Notes under the pieces: generated by a model
What the model was told of the DNA's origin: nothing
The model's database searches: none
Seen by the model: only the letters and a program-made list of their open reading frames with translations
Part shown: piece after piece, positions 1 to 5,020 of the stretch
Position numbering within the stretch: position 1 is the stretch's first letter
How the letters are laid out: each line of letters opens with the position of its first letter
Program-made: the position numbers and the translations under genes
Assembly: GCA_937872125.1 (NCBI GenBank)
Contig: CALMNY010000119.1
Span: 1 to 5,020 of the forward strand
Length of the DNA stretch: 5,020 nt
Reading direction: 5' to 3'
Source: an uncultured Candidatus Competibacteraceae bacterium
Lineage (GTDB): Bacteria; Pseudomonadota; Gammaproteobacteria; Competibacterales; Competibacteraceae

Positions 1-939
1 TAGCAGCGAACGCGCCCAGGCGGCAAGAGTTCGGATATGGTCCGGTGTAGTGCGGCAACAGCCCCCGATTAACCGGGCGCCGCTGGCGTACCAGTGCCGG
101 GCTTCGGTCGCAAACGCTTCGGCGTCCGAAACGCCGCTCCAGACCCGCTGAACGGGATCATACGTTTCGCCGGAGTTCGGATAGACCACGATGGGCTTGC
201 TGGTCACCGCGCGGGCGGCGGCAATCAGATCTGGCAGATAACGCGGCGCCGTGCAGTTCACCCCGATGGCCACAGCTTGGGGCTGATCGTTCAGCCATGC
301 CGCACACTCAGCCAGGGGCTCGCCATGCCAGAGGTGGACTGCATCCCGGGCGCTGAAGCTGACCCAGGCGCTGGCGGTCGGAAACTCGGCCAGCAACCGC
401 ACCAGGGCGCGGGCCTCGATAAAACAGGGAATCGTCTCGCACGCCAGCAAATCGGCGCCTGCTTCGAGCAGCGCCGCCAGCCGTGGGCGATGAAAATCCA
501 TCAGTTCGACCTCGGTCAAACCATAGTCGCCCCGATACTCCGAGCCGTCCGCCAGAAATGCGCCGTAGGGTCCCACTGAGGCCGCCACCAGTGGCCGGGG
601 CCGACCGAGCCGGTGAGCCGGCTCTTGCCAGAACGCATCACGAGCCGCTAACGCCAGTTGGACTGAACGGCGGATGAGTTCAAGCGACTCTGCTCGACTC
701 AAACCCCGCCGCATAAAACCCTCCAGCGAAGCCTGATAGCTGGCGGTAGTAGCGCAATCGGCGCCGGCCGCAAAGTAGTCGTAATGGACGTGTTGAATCA
801 GCGCCGGCGCTTCGATCAGTACTTTGGCGGACCAGAGCGGGTCACGCAGATCGCAGCCCCGGCGCTCCAGTTCAGTCGCCAGAGCGCCATCCAGCACCAG
901 GACCGGGTATTGAGCAAGCAGTGAAGTCAACGGGTTCAT
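1..939 (-). CDS. mmuM: Homocysteine S-methyltransferase (MmuM), 3' end cut by the window edge
   Basis: This cytoplasmic zinc enzyme transfers a methyl group from S-methylmethionine (or S-adenosylmethionine) to homocysteine, giving methionine. Reading from the ATG at 939-937 gives 313 codons with no stop before base 1; E. coli MmuM is about 310 residues, so probably only a few C-terminal residues are missing. Family motifs seen directly are LDGALATELERRGCDL (residues 16-31), SVGPYGAFLADGSEYRGDY (121-139), DLLACETIP (163-171), AIGVNC (224-229), VVYPNSGETYD (251-261) and LIGGCCRTTPDHIR (290-303). The three zinc and thiolate cysteines expected of the family are C229, C294 and C295, all present. 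A GGAG Shine-Dalgarno (plus-strand ctcc at 947-950) lies 7 bases before the ATG and supports this start. It follows the TPR-protein gene after 111 bases, so it may or may not be co-transcribed. No S-methylmethionine permease gene (mmuP) or MetJ-box run is visible here. The family call is near certain; the preferred methyl donor is inferred. Confidence 0.96.
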   Translation of the reverse strand, partial: MNPLTSLLAQYPVLVLDGALATELERRGCDLRDPLWSAKVLIEAPALIQHVHYDYFAAGADCATTASYQASLEGFMRRGLSRAESLELIRRSVQLALAARDAFWQEPAHRLGRPRPLVAASVGPYGAFLADGSEYRGDYGLTEVELMDFHRPRLAALLEAGADLLACETIPCFIEARALVRLLAEFPTASAWVSFSARDAVHLWHGEPLAECAAWLNDQPQAVAIGVNCTAPRYLPDLIAAARAVTSKPIVVYPNSGETYDPVQRVWSGVSDAEAFATEARHWYASGARLIGGCCRTTPDHIRTLAAWARSLL

Positions 940-1017
940 CGAGCAGCTCCAGTTCGGCTTGAGGATGGACGACATACCGGCCCTACAGGCCTCCCCTTCC
1001 CTTCTCGCGGCAAGCAG

Positions 1018-1050
1018 TTCGGGGAGATGCGAATGCTGATGATCTCCGAA
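1018..1050 (-). other. Imperfect hairpin between the TPR-protein gene and mmuM
   Basis: Bases 1018-1028 (ttcggggagat) and 1042-1050 (atctccgaa) can pair over 9 bp, with two unpaired G and a 13-base loop. The structure starts directly after the stop codon of the upstream minus-strand gene. No T-run follows on the minus strand, so it does not look like a standard intrinsic terminator; it could slow decay of the upstream message or be chance. The rest of the 940-1050 spacer shows no convincing promoter: TTGCCG followed by TGTAGG is too poor to call. Confidence 0.25.
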
Positions 1051-2790
1051 TCAGGAGCCTGGTTTGGCAACGTTCGTGCTGACGCCCCGCTTTTGCAGGG
1101 TATCGGCCACAATCCGCGTTGCGGATTCCGAATCGCCCGCTGCGGCCAGATTGCGCGCCAAATACAGCATGGCACTGGCGTAAATGTCCGGATTCTCCAA
1201 CGCCATGATCTGGCTCAGGACCGCCGTGAACTCGGCCCGGGCCGACACGAGGTCGCCTTTGGCAGCAAGGTTGCGAGCGATGGCGCTGCGGGCATCGGCG
1301 CGGTAATGATTAAATGCGGAAGGAAGCGTCGTCCGGACCGATTCATCGGCGATCTGATTCAGCAGGTTACGGGCGACTGTAGTGTCGCCGGCCTCGGCAT
1401 GATCTCTGGCGATGACGCCCAGGGTAGTCAGCCGACTTTGGGCATCGGTCAGGGCGGCAGCGGCGGTTTTGGCCTGGGTGAACAGGTCCTCAGCCTGCTT
1501 AAAGCGGCCCGCGCCGGCGAGATTGCGGGCGATGGCGCTCAGGGCGATGGCCCGGCTGATGGGGTCTTTAACCGTGCGGGTGTTTTCCAGCGCCCGGTTG
1601 AAGTAGTTGCTGGCGGTGGCGACGTCGGCATCCTGCAGAGTGAGGGCGATATGGGCGAAGGCCTGGATACGCTCACCGGGCGTCGTAATGGCGTTGGCCA
1701 GGTTCATCGTGCGATACCATTGGGCCTGGGCGTCGGCGACTGCCTGGCGCTGATGCTGCTGGCGGGCGATAGTGGCCCGGATTTCAACCTGGTTGCGATT
1801 GAAGGCGTCCAGGATCATGTCAGACTGGTTGCGATCGGCGTTCAGCAATTCAGTGGCGCGCAGGAGTGTCTGATCCGCGGCGCTCAAATCGCCGGTTTCG
1901 GCCTGATAGCGAGCCAAACTGGTCAGGAGTTGCAAGTTGCTGGTATTGGCTGGTGCTACGCGCGTCTTGGCGGTGGCCGAAGTGGGCGAAGCCAGAGCCA
2001 CCTTGTCGAAACTGATCAACGCTGTAGGCGTAGCGGCATCCGGCGCTGGTCCCAGGGGCGCACCCGGTTTGGCAGTGCTGGGCACAGCAGTGGCCGAAGC
2101 CGTCGCCACGGTGGACGGTTTGGCCTCGGGGGCTGGTGTGGTAGCTGTGGCCGCCTTCGCCACGGTAGACGGTTTGGCGTCGGGGGGTGCGGTGGCCGCC
2201 GTCGCCACGGTGGATGGCTTGGCGCCGGGGAGTGTAGGAGCGGTGGCGCCCGTCGCTGGCGCTGTGGGCTTACTGGTATTTCCGGTCAGCGCGGTCGTGG
2301 TTTGAGTAGAAGCGAGACTGGTAGACGCCGCGCTGGTCGCAGCGCCGGCAGTGGCGGTGGTAGCGACTGAACCGGTGCTGGCAGCGACAGTGCTCGTGGT
2401 GACGGCCGTGGTGGTAGAGGTTGAACCGACGCCGCCGGCGGTGGGTTTGGCGGCACTGGCAACCATGCTGGGATCTTGCGGCGTGACGGGGGCGCCAGGC
2501 GACGGCGCGCCGGCGGTCGAGGTGGGAGGGGATGTGGCGCTACCTGGGGCGCCTTGTACGATTTGCGAACCTGCTCCCTCAACTTTGACTACGGTGTTGG
2601 GAGTAGCGATGTTGATCTGGATTCCGGAGCCACGTTTGGCATCGGCGGTGGCGGTGGTGGATTGATCAGCTCCCAGTTTCCAGACCAGCAAGCCGATTCC
2701 AGCAGCGGCAAAAGTCATACTGGTCAGGACCGGCACCAAAATCCGTGGCTTTAGGAATGCCTTGAGTTTTTCCTTGGTGGTGATGCCCAT
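1051..2790 (-). CDS. Membrane-anchored protein with low-complexity linker and C-terminal TPR-like repeats
   Basis: I do not recognise a named family for this 579-residue protein. The N-terminus is basic (K6, K8, K10, K14, R16), followed by one hydrophobic segment at about residues 17-37, which predicts an inside N-terminus and a periplasmic remainder. Residues 80-255 are almost entirely Ala, Thr, Pro, Ser, Gly and Val with a few Lys, and contain three AKPSTVA repeats (190, 205, 223): a flexible, probably disordered tether. From about 285 to 567 the sequence becomes helical with a recurring motif of the form (A/L)AR-x-x-A-x-x-G-(D/R)-x5-A: SLARYQAETGDLSAA (291), AIARNLAGAGRFKQA (419), VIARDHAEAGDTTVA (459), AIARNLAAKGDLVSA (503) and YLARNLAAAGDSESA (543). 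The later copies are 40-44 residues apart, like a TPR or TPR-like superhelix, usually a protein-binding scaffold. An AGAAGGAA sequence abuts the ATG, an unusually short Shine-Dalgarno spacing, and the gene starts 12 bases after the zinc-ribbon gene, suggesting coupled translation. No catalytic motif is visible. The gene is certain; its partner and role are unknown. Confidence 0.88.
   Translation of the reverse strand: MGITTKEKLKAFLKPRILVPVLTSMTFAAAGIGLLVWKLGADQSTTATADAKRGSGIQINIATPNTVVKVEGAGSQIVQGAPGSATSPPTSTAGAPSPGAPVTPQDPSMVASAAKPTAGGVGSTSTTTAVTTSTVAASTGSVATTATAGAATSAASTSLASTQTTTALTGNTSKPTAPATGATAPTLPGAKPSTVATAATAPPDAKPSTVAKAATATTPAPEAKPSTVATASATAVPSTAKPGAPLGPAPDAATPTALISFDKVALASPTSATAKTRVAPANTSNLQLLTSLARYQAETGDLSAADQTLLRATELLNADRNQSDMILDAFNRNQVEIRATIARQQHQRQAVADAQAQWYRTMNLANAITTPGERIQAFAHIALTLQDADVATASNYFNRALENTRTVKDPISRAIALSAIARNLAGAGRFKQAEDLFTQAKTAAAALTDAQSRLTTLGVIARDHAEAGDTTVARNLLNQIADESVRTTLPSAFNHYRADARSAIARNLAAKGDLVSARAEFTAVLSQIMALENPDIYASAMLYLARNLAAAGDSESATRIVADTLQKRGVSTNVAKPGS
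2098..2223 (-). repeat. Three imperfect AKPSTVA-coding repeats in the linker
   Basis: Three copies of a 27-base unit at 2197-2223, 2152-2178 and 2098-2124 encode AKPSTVATA, AKPSTVAKA and AKPSTVATA. On the plus strand each contains the core cgccacggt(g/a)ga(t/c)gg(c/t)ttggc. Start-to-start spacing is 45 then 54 bases, both multiples of three, so the reading frame is kept. The copies differ mostly at third positions, which fits duplication followed by selection for the amino-acid pattern. Shorter related pieces (KP followed by small residues) occur at residues 114, 174 and 241. Such arrays can change length between strains by slippage or recombination. Confidence 0.8.
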
Positions 2791-2802
2791 TTCCTTCTCG
2801 AC

Positions 2803-3315
2803 TTAGCGCCGGGCGCGCGCTTGCAGCTCTTCCTGCCGTTTCCGGGCGGCTTCCCGGGCTTCCTGAGCTTCGTTATAGGCCGTTTCTCTGTTGAGGCGGC
2901 GGCGCTCGAGTTCAAGGGCTTGCTTGAACTCGCTGACATGCTGGTAGTTGCGGCCAACCACGCCACACCGCTCACAGATGTCCGGCCCATTCGAGGCTTG
3001 AGGTTGTTTGTGGCCACAGGCGGGGCATTTGTAGGATTGCGAACCTTCTTCAGCCTCAATCGGCGCCAGCGTCAATTGCATCGGATCAATGCGGCAAACC
3101 AGGCCTTTATCAGTAAGTTTTTCCAGCAGTTGGTCCGCCTTGGCCTGCGGAAGATGTTCAGCGAGCATCACCGGTTGATTGCTAAGAATACGGTGAATGG
3201 TATTCTCAATTTCTGTAGGACTACCTTTGAGTAAGGCGCGCAGCCGTTCCTGGATGGTTTGTGGACTTTGGTTCGGCTGGATACCGGTGATGGTTAGCTT
3301 GAATGTGGGCTCCAT
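2803..3315 (-). CDS. Zinc-ribbon protein with L7/L12-ClpS-like N-terminal domain and charged C-terminal helix
   Basis: This 170-residue protein has no signal peptide or membrane segment and should be cytoplasmic. Residues 4-78 read as beta-alpha-alpha-beta-alpha-beta: strand FKLTITGI, helices near 19-30 and 33-44, strand near 47-52, helix 56-70, then LVCRIDP. That order resembles the ribosomal L7/L12 C-terminal/ClpS-like fold; this is my reading of the pattern, not a search result. Residues 97-117 form a zinc ribbon, CPAC (C97, C100) and CERC (C114, C117), with 13 residues between the pairs. Residues 127-170 are rich in Glu, Arg, Gln and Ala and probably form a long helix or coiled coil. The ATG at 3315-3313 follows a weak AGG about 9 bases upstream and is the first start after the predicted promoter. 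It is the first gene of a likely two-gene operon with the membrane-anchored repeat protein. A role in protein-protein or nucleic-acid contact is possible, but nothing visible decides it. Confidence 0.88.
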   Translation of the reverse strand: MEPTFKLTITGIQPNQSPQTIQERLRALLKGSPTEIENTIHRILSNQPVMLAEHLPQAKADQLLEKLTDKGLVCRIDPMQLTLAPIEAEEGSQSYKCPACGHKQPQASNGPDICERCGVVGRNYQHVSEFKQALELERRRLNRETAYNEAQEAREAARKRQEELQARARR

Positions 3316-3352
3316 GTGACTTTGCCTATATTTAAGTGACTGAATAGTCTAA

Positions 3353-3404
3353 ATTCTGGCTGTTATTTTTTACATGTCAATAGATTAGGAATTTTTACTT
3401 TTTT
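3353..3404 (-). promoter_or_regulatory. Predicted sigma70 promoter with UP-like element for the zinc-ribbon/TPR operon
   Basis: On the minus strand a perfect -35 box TTGACA (plus-strand tgtcaa, 3375-3380) is followed after 16 bases by CAGAAT (plus-strand attctg, 3353-3358), a 4-of-6 match to the -10 consensus. Upstream of the -35 box, minus-strand bases 3404-3389 are an A-rich tract (AAAAAAGTAAAAATTC) at the position of an UP element. Transcription would start near 3346, leaving a leader of about 30 bases before the ATG at 3315. The region is clearly more AT-rich than the flanking genes. Confidence 0.55.
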
Positions 3405-3465
3405 CATATCCCGCTATCCTGCCAATGAAGCTCATGCACATTGCACAGCGGCGCCCCATTTAGTG

Positions 3466-3473
3466 AAAGGAGG
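3466..3473 (+). promoter_or_regulatory. Strong ribosome binding site for the small lipoprotein gene
   Basis: AAAGGAGG ends 6 bases before the ATG at 3480 and is close to a perfect complement of the 16S rRNA 3' end. It fixes the start at 3480 rather than at the in-frame ATG 39 bases upstream (3441), and it is the main evidence that this short reading frame is translated. Confidence 0.8.
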
Positions 3474-3479
3474 ATCATC

Positions 3480-3677
3480 ATGAACTACTGGATAATCCTG
3501 GTCACGATTGCGACGCTGGTCAACGTGGCCGGCTGCGAATCGCGTGAGTGCCAACACGTGCGCAACTTCAAGGGTGAGGAAATCTGCCGCGAGGATATCG
3601 AACAACAGCAACAATCCAAACCTGCCGAGCCGGATTCGGACTGGCGCAATCACCGGGAACCCCGCAAAGAGGAATAA
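3480..3677 (+). CDS. Small predicted lipoprotein, function unknown
   Basis: The 65-residue product starts MNYWIILVTIATLVNVAGC, a hydrophobic stretch ending in a lipobox (V16-A17-G18-C19), so signal peptidase II cleavage before C19 and lipid attachment are predicted. The mature part would be only 47 residues. E20 and S21 follow the lipid cysteine; absence of Asp at +2 favours outer-membrane sorting under the enterobacterial rule. The mature chain has two more cysteines (C24, C36) that could form a disulfide in the periplasm, then a Gln run (QQQQ, 42-45) and a very charged tail ending in KEE. An oddity is that the signal peptide has no Lys or Arg before the hydrophobic core, so a plain single-pass small membrane protein is an alternative. 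It is divergent from the zinc-ribbon operon and is followed by the transaldolase gene after 157 bases with its own likely promoter, so it appears to be a single-gene unit. I do not recognise a family. Confidence 0.75.
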   Translation: MNYWIILVTIATLVNVAGCESRECQHVRNFKGEEICREDIEQQQQSKPAEPDSDWRNHREPRKEE

Positions 3678-3761
3678 GGCGGGCCTCTTCATGATGATAT
3701 GACGCCTATCGCTCCACACTCAACCGCTTCCTTCACCGACTGGCACTCGATGCCGGCTAAA

Positions 3762-3791
3762 TCGCCACGGGTGAATGACTGCAATTATAAT
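3762..3791 (+). promoter_or_regulatory. tal: Predicted promoter for the transaldolase gene
   Basis: A perfect -10 box TATAAT sits at 3786-3791. Upstream by 18 bases is TCGCCA (3762-3767), a 4-of-6 match to TTGACA, so the -35 half is weak. Transcription would begin near 3798, giving a leader of about 37 bases. The rest of the 3678-3834 spacer shows only a poor stem (aggcg 3677-3681 with cgcct 3703-3707, long interior) and no T-run, so no terminator is called. Confidence 0.45.
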
Positions 3792-3822
3792 GCTTCTGAA
3801 ACTGACCATTTTTCCGCCGTCC

Positions 3823-3827
3823 GAGGA
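3823..3827 (+). promoter_or_regulatory. tal: Ribosome binding site deciding the transaldolase start
   Basis: GAGGA lies 7 bases before the ATG at 3835. The same frame is open upstream to an ATG at 3775, which would add 20 residues (starting MTAIIMLLKL) unlike the family N-terminus, would have no Shine-Dalgarno of this quality, and would lie ahead of the predicted TATAAT box. The 3835 start is therefore preferred. Confidence 0.75.
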
Positions 3828-3834
3828 TCATCCC

Positions 3835-4941
3835 ATGCCCCAAGCCAATCCCCTGCGCCTCCTGAACGCTGCCGGCCAGAGCGTCTGGTACGACAACATC
3901 CAGCGTTCCATGCTGACCTCCGGAATATTGGCGCGGCTGATCGCCGAGGATGATCTGCGCGGCATCACCTCCAACCCCACCATCTTTGAAAAGGCCATCG
4001 CCGGCAGCAGCGATTATGACGAAGCGTTGCGCCGCGAACTGCAACGTAATCCCCAACAGTCCAGTCGCGACCTTTTTTTCACCCTGGCTATCGAGGATAT
4101 TCGCGCCGCCGCCGAAGCGCTGCGTCCGACCTACGACGCGAGCGACGGCGTGGATGGCATGGTCAGCCTGGAAGTGTCGCCCGATCTGGCCCACGACGTA
4201 GACGGCACGGTGCGGGAAGCGCGCGAACTGTTCGCCCGGCTGGGACTGCCGAATGGGATGATCAAGGTGCCGGGCACGGTTCCCGGCCTGCACGCGGTCG
4301 AGCGGCTGATCGCCGAGGGCATTAACGTCAACGTCACCCTGCTGTTCTCGGTAGAACGCTACGTCTCGGTAGCCGAAGCATATCTGCGTGGGCTGGAGCG
4401 CCGCCGCGCTCAGGGTCTGCCGCTGGAGCGCATCGCCTCGGTGGCCAGCTTCTTCGTCAGCCGGCTGGATACCGCGCTCGATCCGGTGCTGGCCGAGCGG
4501 CAGCCGGAGTTGCAGGGCCGGATCGCCAACGCCAACGCCAAGCTGGCCTATCAGGAATACCTGGAAATCGTCGGCGGCGCGCATTTCGCCGCCCTGCGCG
4601 CGGCTGGAGCGCGACCGCAACGGCTGCTGTGGGCGAGCACCAGCACCAAGAATCCGGCCTATCCCGACCTGCTGTACGTGGACAACCTCATCGGCCCCGA
4701 CACCGTCAACACCATGCCGCCGGCCACCTACGCCGCTTTCCGCGATCATGGGTCGGTCGCGCAAACCCTGGATCAGGACGTGGACGAGGCGCTGGCGCAC
4801 CTGGCGGCGCTGCCGGAACTGGGCATTGACCTGAGCGCCGTCACTGACCAGTTGGAAATCGACGGGGTCAACGCCTTCATCCAGTCCTTCGAAAATTTGC
4901 TGGCCGCCATCGAAGCAAAGGCCAAAACCCTGAATGTCTAA
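3835..4941 (+). CDS. tal: Transaldolase, long standalone form
   Basis: Transaldolase moves a three-carbon dihydroxyacetone unit between sugar phosphates (sedoheptulose 7-phosphate plus glyceraldehyde 3-phosphate to erythrose 4-phosphate plus fructose 6-phosphate) in the cytoplasmic non-oxidative pentose phosphate pathway. The 368-residue product is a class I aldolase-type barrel with all expected landmarks: WYDNIQR (18-24), GITSNPTIFEKAI (43-55), SLEVSP (111-116), MIKVPGT (142-148) with K144 as the Schiff-base lysine, INVNVTLLFS (163-172), SVASFFVSRLDT (202-213), and LLWASTSTKNPAYPD (264-278) leading to LIGPDTVNTMP (285-295). The length and the NPAYPD/TVNTMP signatures fit the 360-380-residue type known from actinobacteria, cyanobacteria and some proteobacteria, rather than the roughly 317-residue E. 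coli TalB. In some bacteria this type is fused to glucose-6-phosphate isomerase; here a TAA stop follows NV, so it is unfused. No truncation or missing active residue is seen. Confidence 0.97.
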   Translation: MPQANPLRLLNAAGQSVWYDNIQRSMLTSGILARLIAEDDLRGITSNPTIFEKAIAGSSDYDEALRRELQRNPQQSSRDLFFTLAIEDIRAAAEALRPTYDASDGVDGMVSLEVSPDLAHDVDGTVREARELFARLGLPNGMIKVPGTVPGLHAVERLIAEGINVNVTLLFSVERYVSVAEAYLRGLERRRAQGLPLERIASVASFFVSRLDTALDPVLAERQPELQGRIANANAKLAYQEYLEIVGGAHFAALRAAGARPQRLLWASTSTKNPAYPDLLYVDNLIGPDTVNTMPPATYAAFRDHGSVAQTLDQDVDEALAHLAALPELGIDLSAVTDQLEIDGVNAFIQSFENLLAAIEAKAKTLNV

Positions 4942-5020
4942 CTCCCCGAAATCACGTCCATGCCTTCCGTGTTTTCCGTGGATAACAAATCCCGCCCCCC
5001 GACCCTGAACAGACCGCCCA
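4942..5020 (+). other. Downstream region with TTCCGTG tandem repeat and a possible partial reading frame
   Basis: A frame opens at ATG 4960 (MPSVFSVDNKSRPP) and stays open to the window end, but no Shine-Dalgarno precedes it and the protein start is not recognisable, so I do not call a gene. The segment contains two copies of ttccgtg (4965-4971 and 4974-4980) followed by gataacaa. No hairpin terminator for the transaldolase gene is visible in these 79 bases. Confidence 0.35.

Larger units (their letters stand above)
3316..3479. other. AT-rich divergent intergenic spacer
   Basis: This 164-base spacer separates two divergently transcribed genes and must drive both. The minus-strand promoter is well supported. 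For the plus strand only a weak candidate is visible: TTTTAC at 3393-3398 and TATCCT at 3415-3420, 16 bases apart. A gtgact sequence occurs twice (3316-3321 and 3336-3341), 20 bases apart, downstream of the predicted minus-strand start site; it could be a paired binding site or chance. Confidence 0.45.

Noticed and set aside
94..579. Plus-strand open frame of 161 codons
   Set aside because: It is opposite mmuM, which has all zinc-ligand cysteines and conserved motifs in the minus-strand frame.
979..991. ggcc-ctaca-ggcc inverted repeat in the spacer before mmuM
   Set aside because: A four-base-pair arm is expected by chance in GC-rich DNA and matches no known operator.
1027..2370. Long plus-strand open frame of 447 codons
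   Set aside because: It lies opposite the TPR-like protein, is Gly/Arg-rich with no recognisable domain, and its composition is the mirror of the Ala/Thr/Pro coding repeats on the minus strand.
3361..3404. T-rich tracts as a terminator for a plus-strand transcript
   Set aside because: No stable GC-rich stem precedes them and no plus-strand gene ends there; they fit better as promoter and UP-element DNA for the minus strand.
3441..3479. Upstream start for the small lipoprotein at 3441
   Set aside because: It would place 13 extra residues before the hydrophobic core and would put the strong AAAGGAGG site inside the gene.
3677..3707. Possible terminator after the lipoprotein gene
   Set aside because: Only five base pairs around a long interior and no T-run; too weak to call.
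3775..3834. Upstream extension of transaldolase to ATG 3775
   Set aside because: The extension is unlike the family N-terminus, overlaps the likely promoter, and lacks the GAGGA site found before 3835.
3757..4800. Minus-strand open frame of 347 codons
   Set aside because: It is antisense to the transaldolase gene, whose motifs and catalytic lysine are intact; the antisense translation shows no family motif.

Overview
The window holds five protein-coding genes and looks like ordinary chromosome from a GC-rich Gram-negative bacterium, most likely a gammaproteobacterium. That placement is inferred from three things: the close match of the first gene to the enterobacterial MmuM family, a sigma70-type promoter, and a lipoprotein with a classical lipobox. 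Nothing in the sequence fixes the genus. I see no mobile element, CRISPR array, tRNA or rRNA.

Layout. Positions 1-939 (minus) are homocysteine S-methyltransferase, mmuM, running off the left edge with essentially the whole enzyme present. Positions 940-1050 are a short spacer with one imperfect hairpin. Positions 1051-2790 (minus) encode a 579-residue protein with one N-terminal membrane anchor, a long Ala/Thr/Pro linker with AKPSTVA repeats, and a C-terminal array of TPR-like helical repeats. Positions 2803-3315 (minus) encode a 170-residue protein combining an L7/L12-ClpS-like alpha/beta domain, a four-cysteine zinc ribbon and a charged C-terminal helix. This gene lies only 12 bases upstream of the anchored repeat protein, so the two probably share a transcript. 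That transcript would start at a TTGACA promoter with an A-rich UP-like element in the AT-rich divergent spacer 3316-3479.

On the plus strand, 3480-3677 is a small predicted lipoprotein with a near-perfect Shine-Dalgarno sequence. After a 157-base spacer carrying a perfect TATAAT box comes a full-length standalone transaldolase (3835-4941), an enzyme of the non-oxidative pentose phosphate pathway. The last 79 bases hold only a possible start of a reading frame and a TTCCGTG tandem repeat.

The two metabolic genes (mmuM, tal) are routine. The least understood part is the central zinc-ribbon plus membrane-anchored TPR pair and the small divergent lipoprotein. I can describe their architecture but not assign a function, and I see no convincing evidence of a new defence or mobile system.
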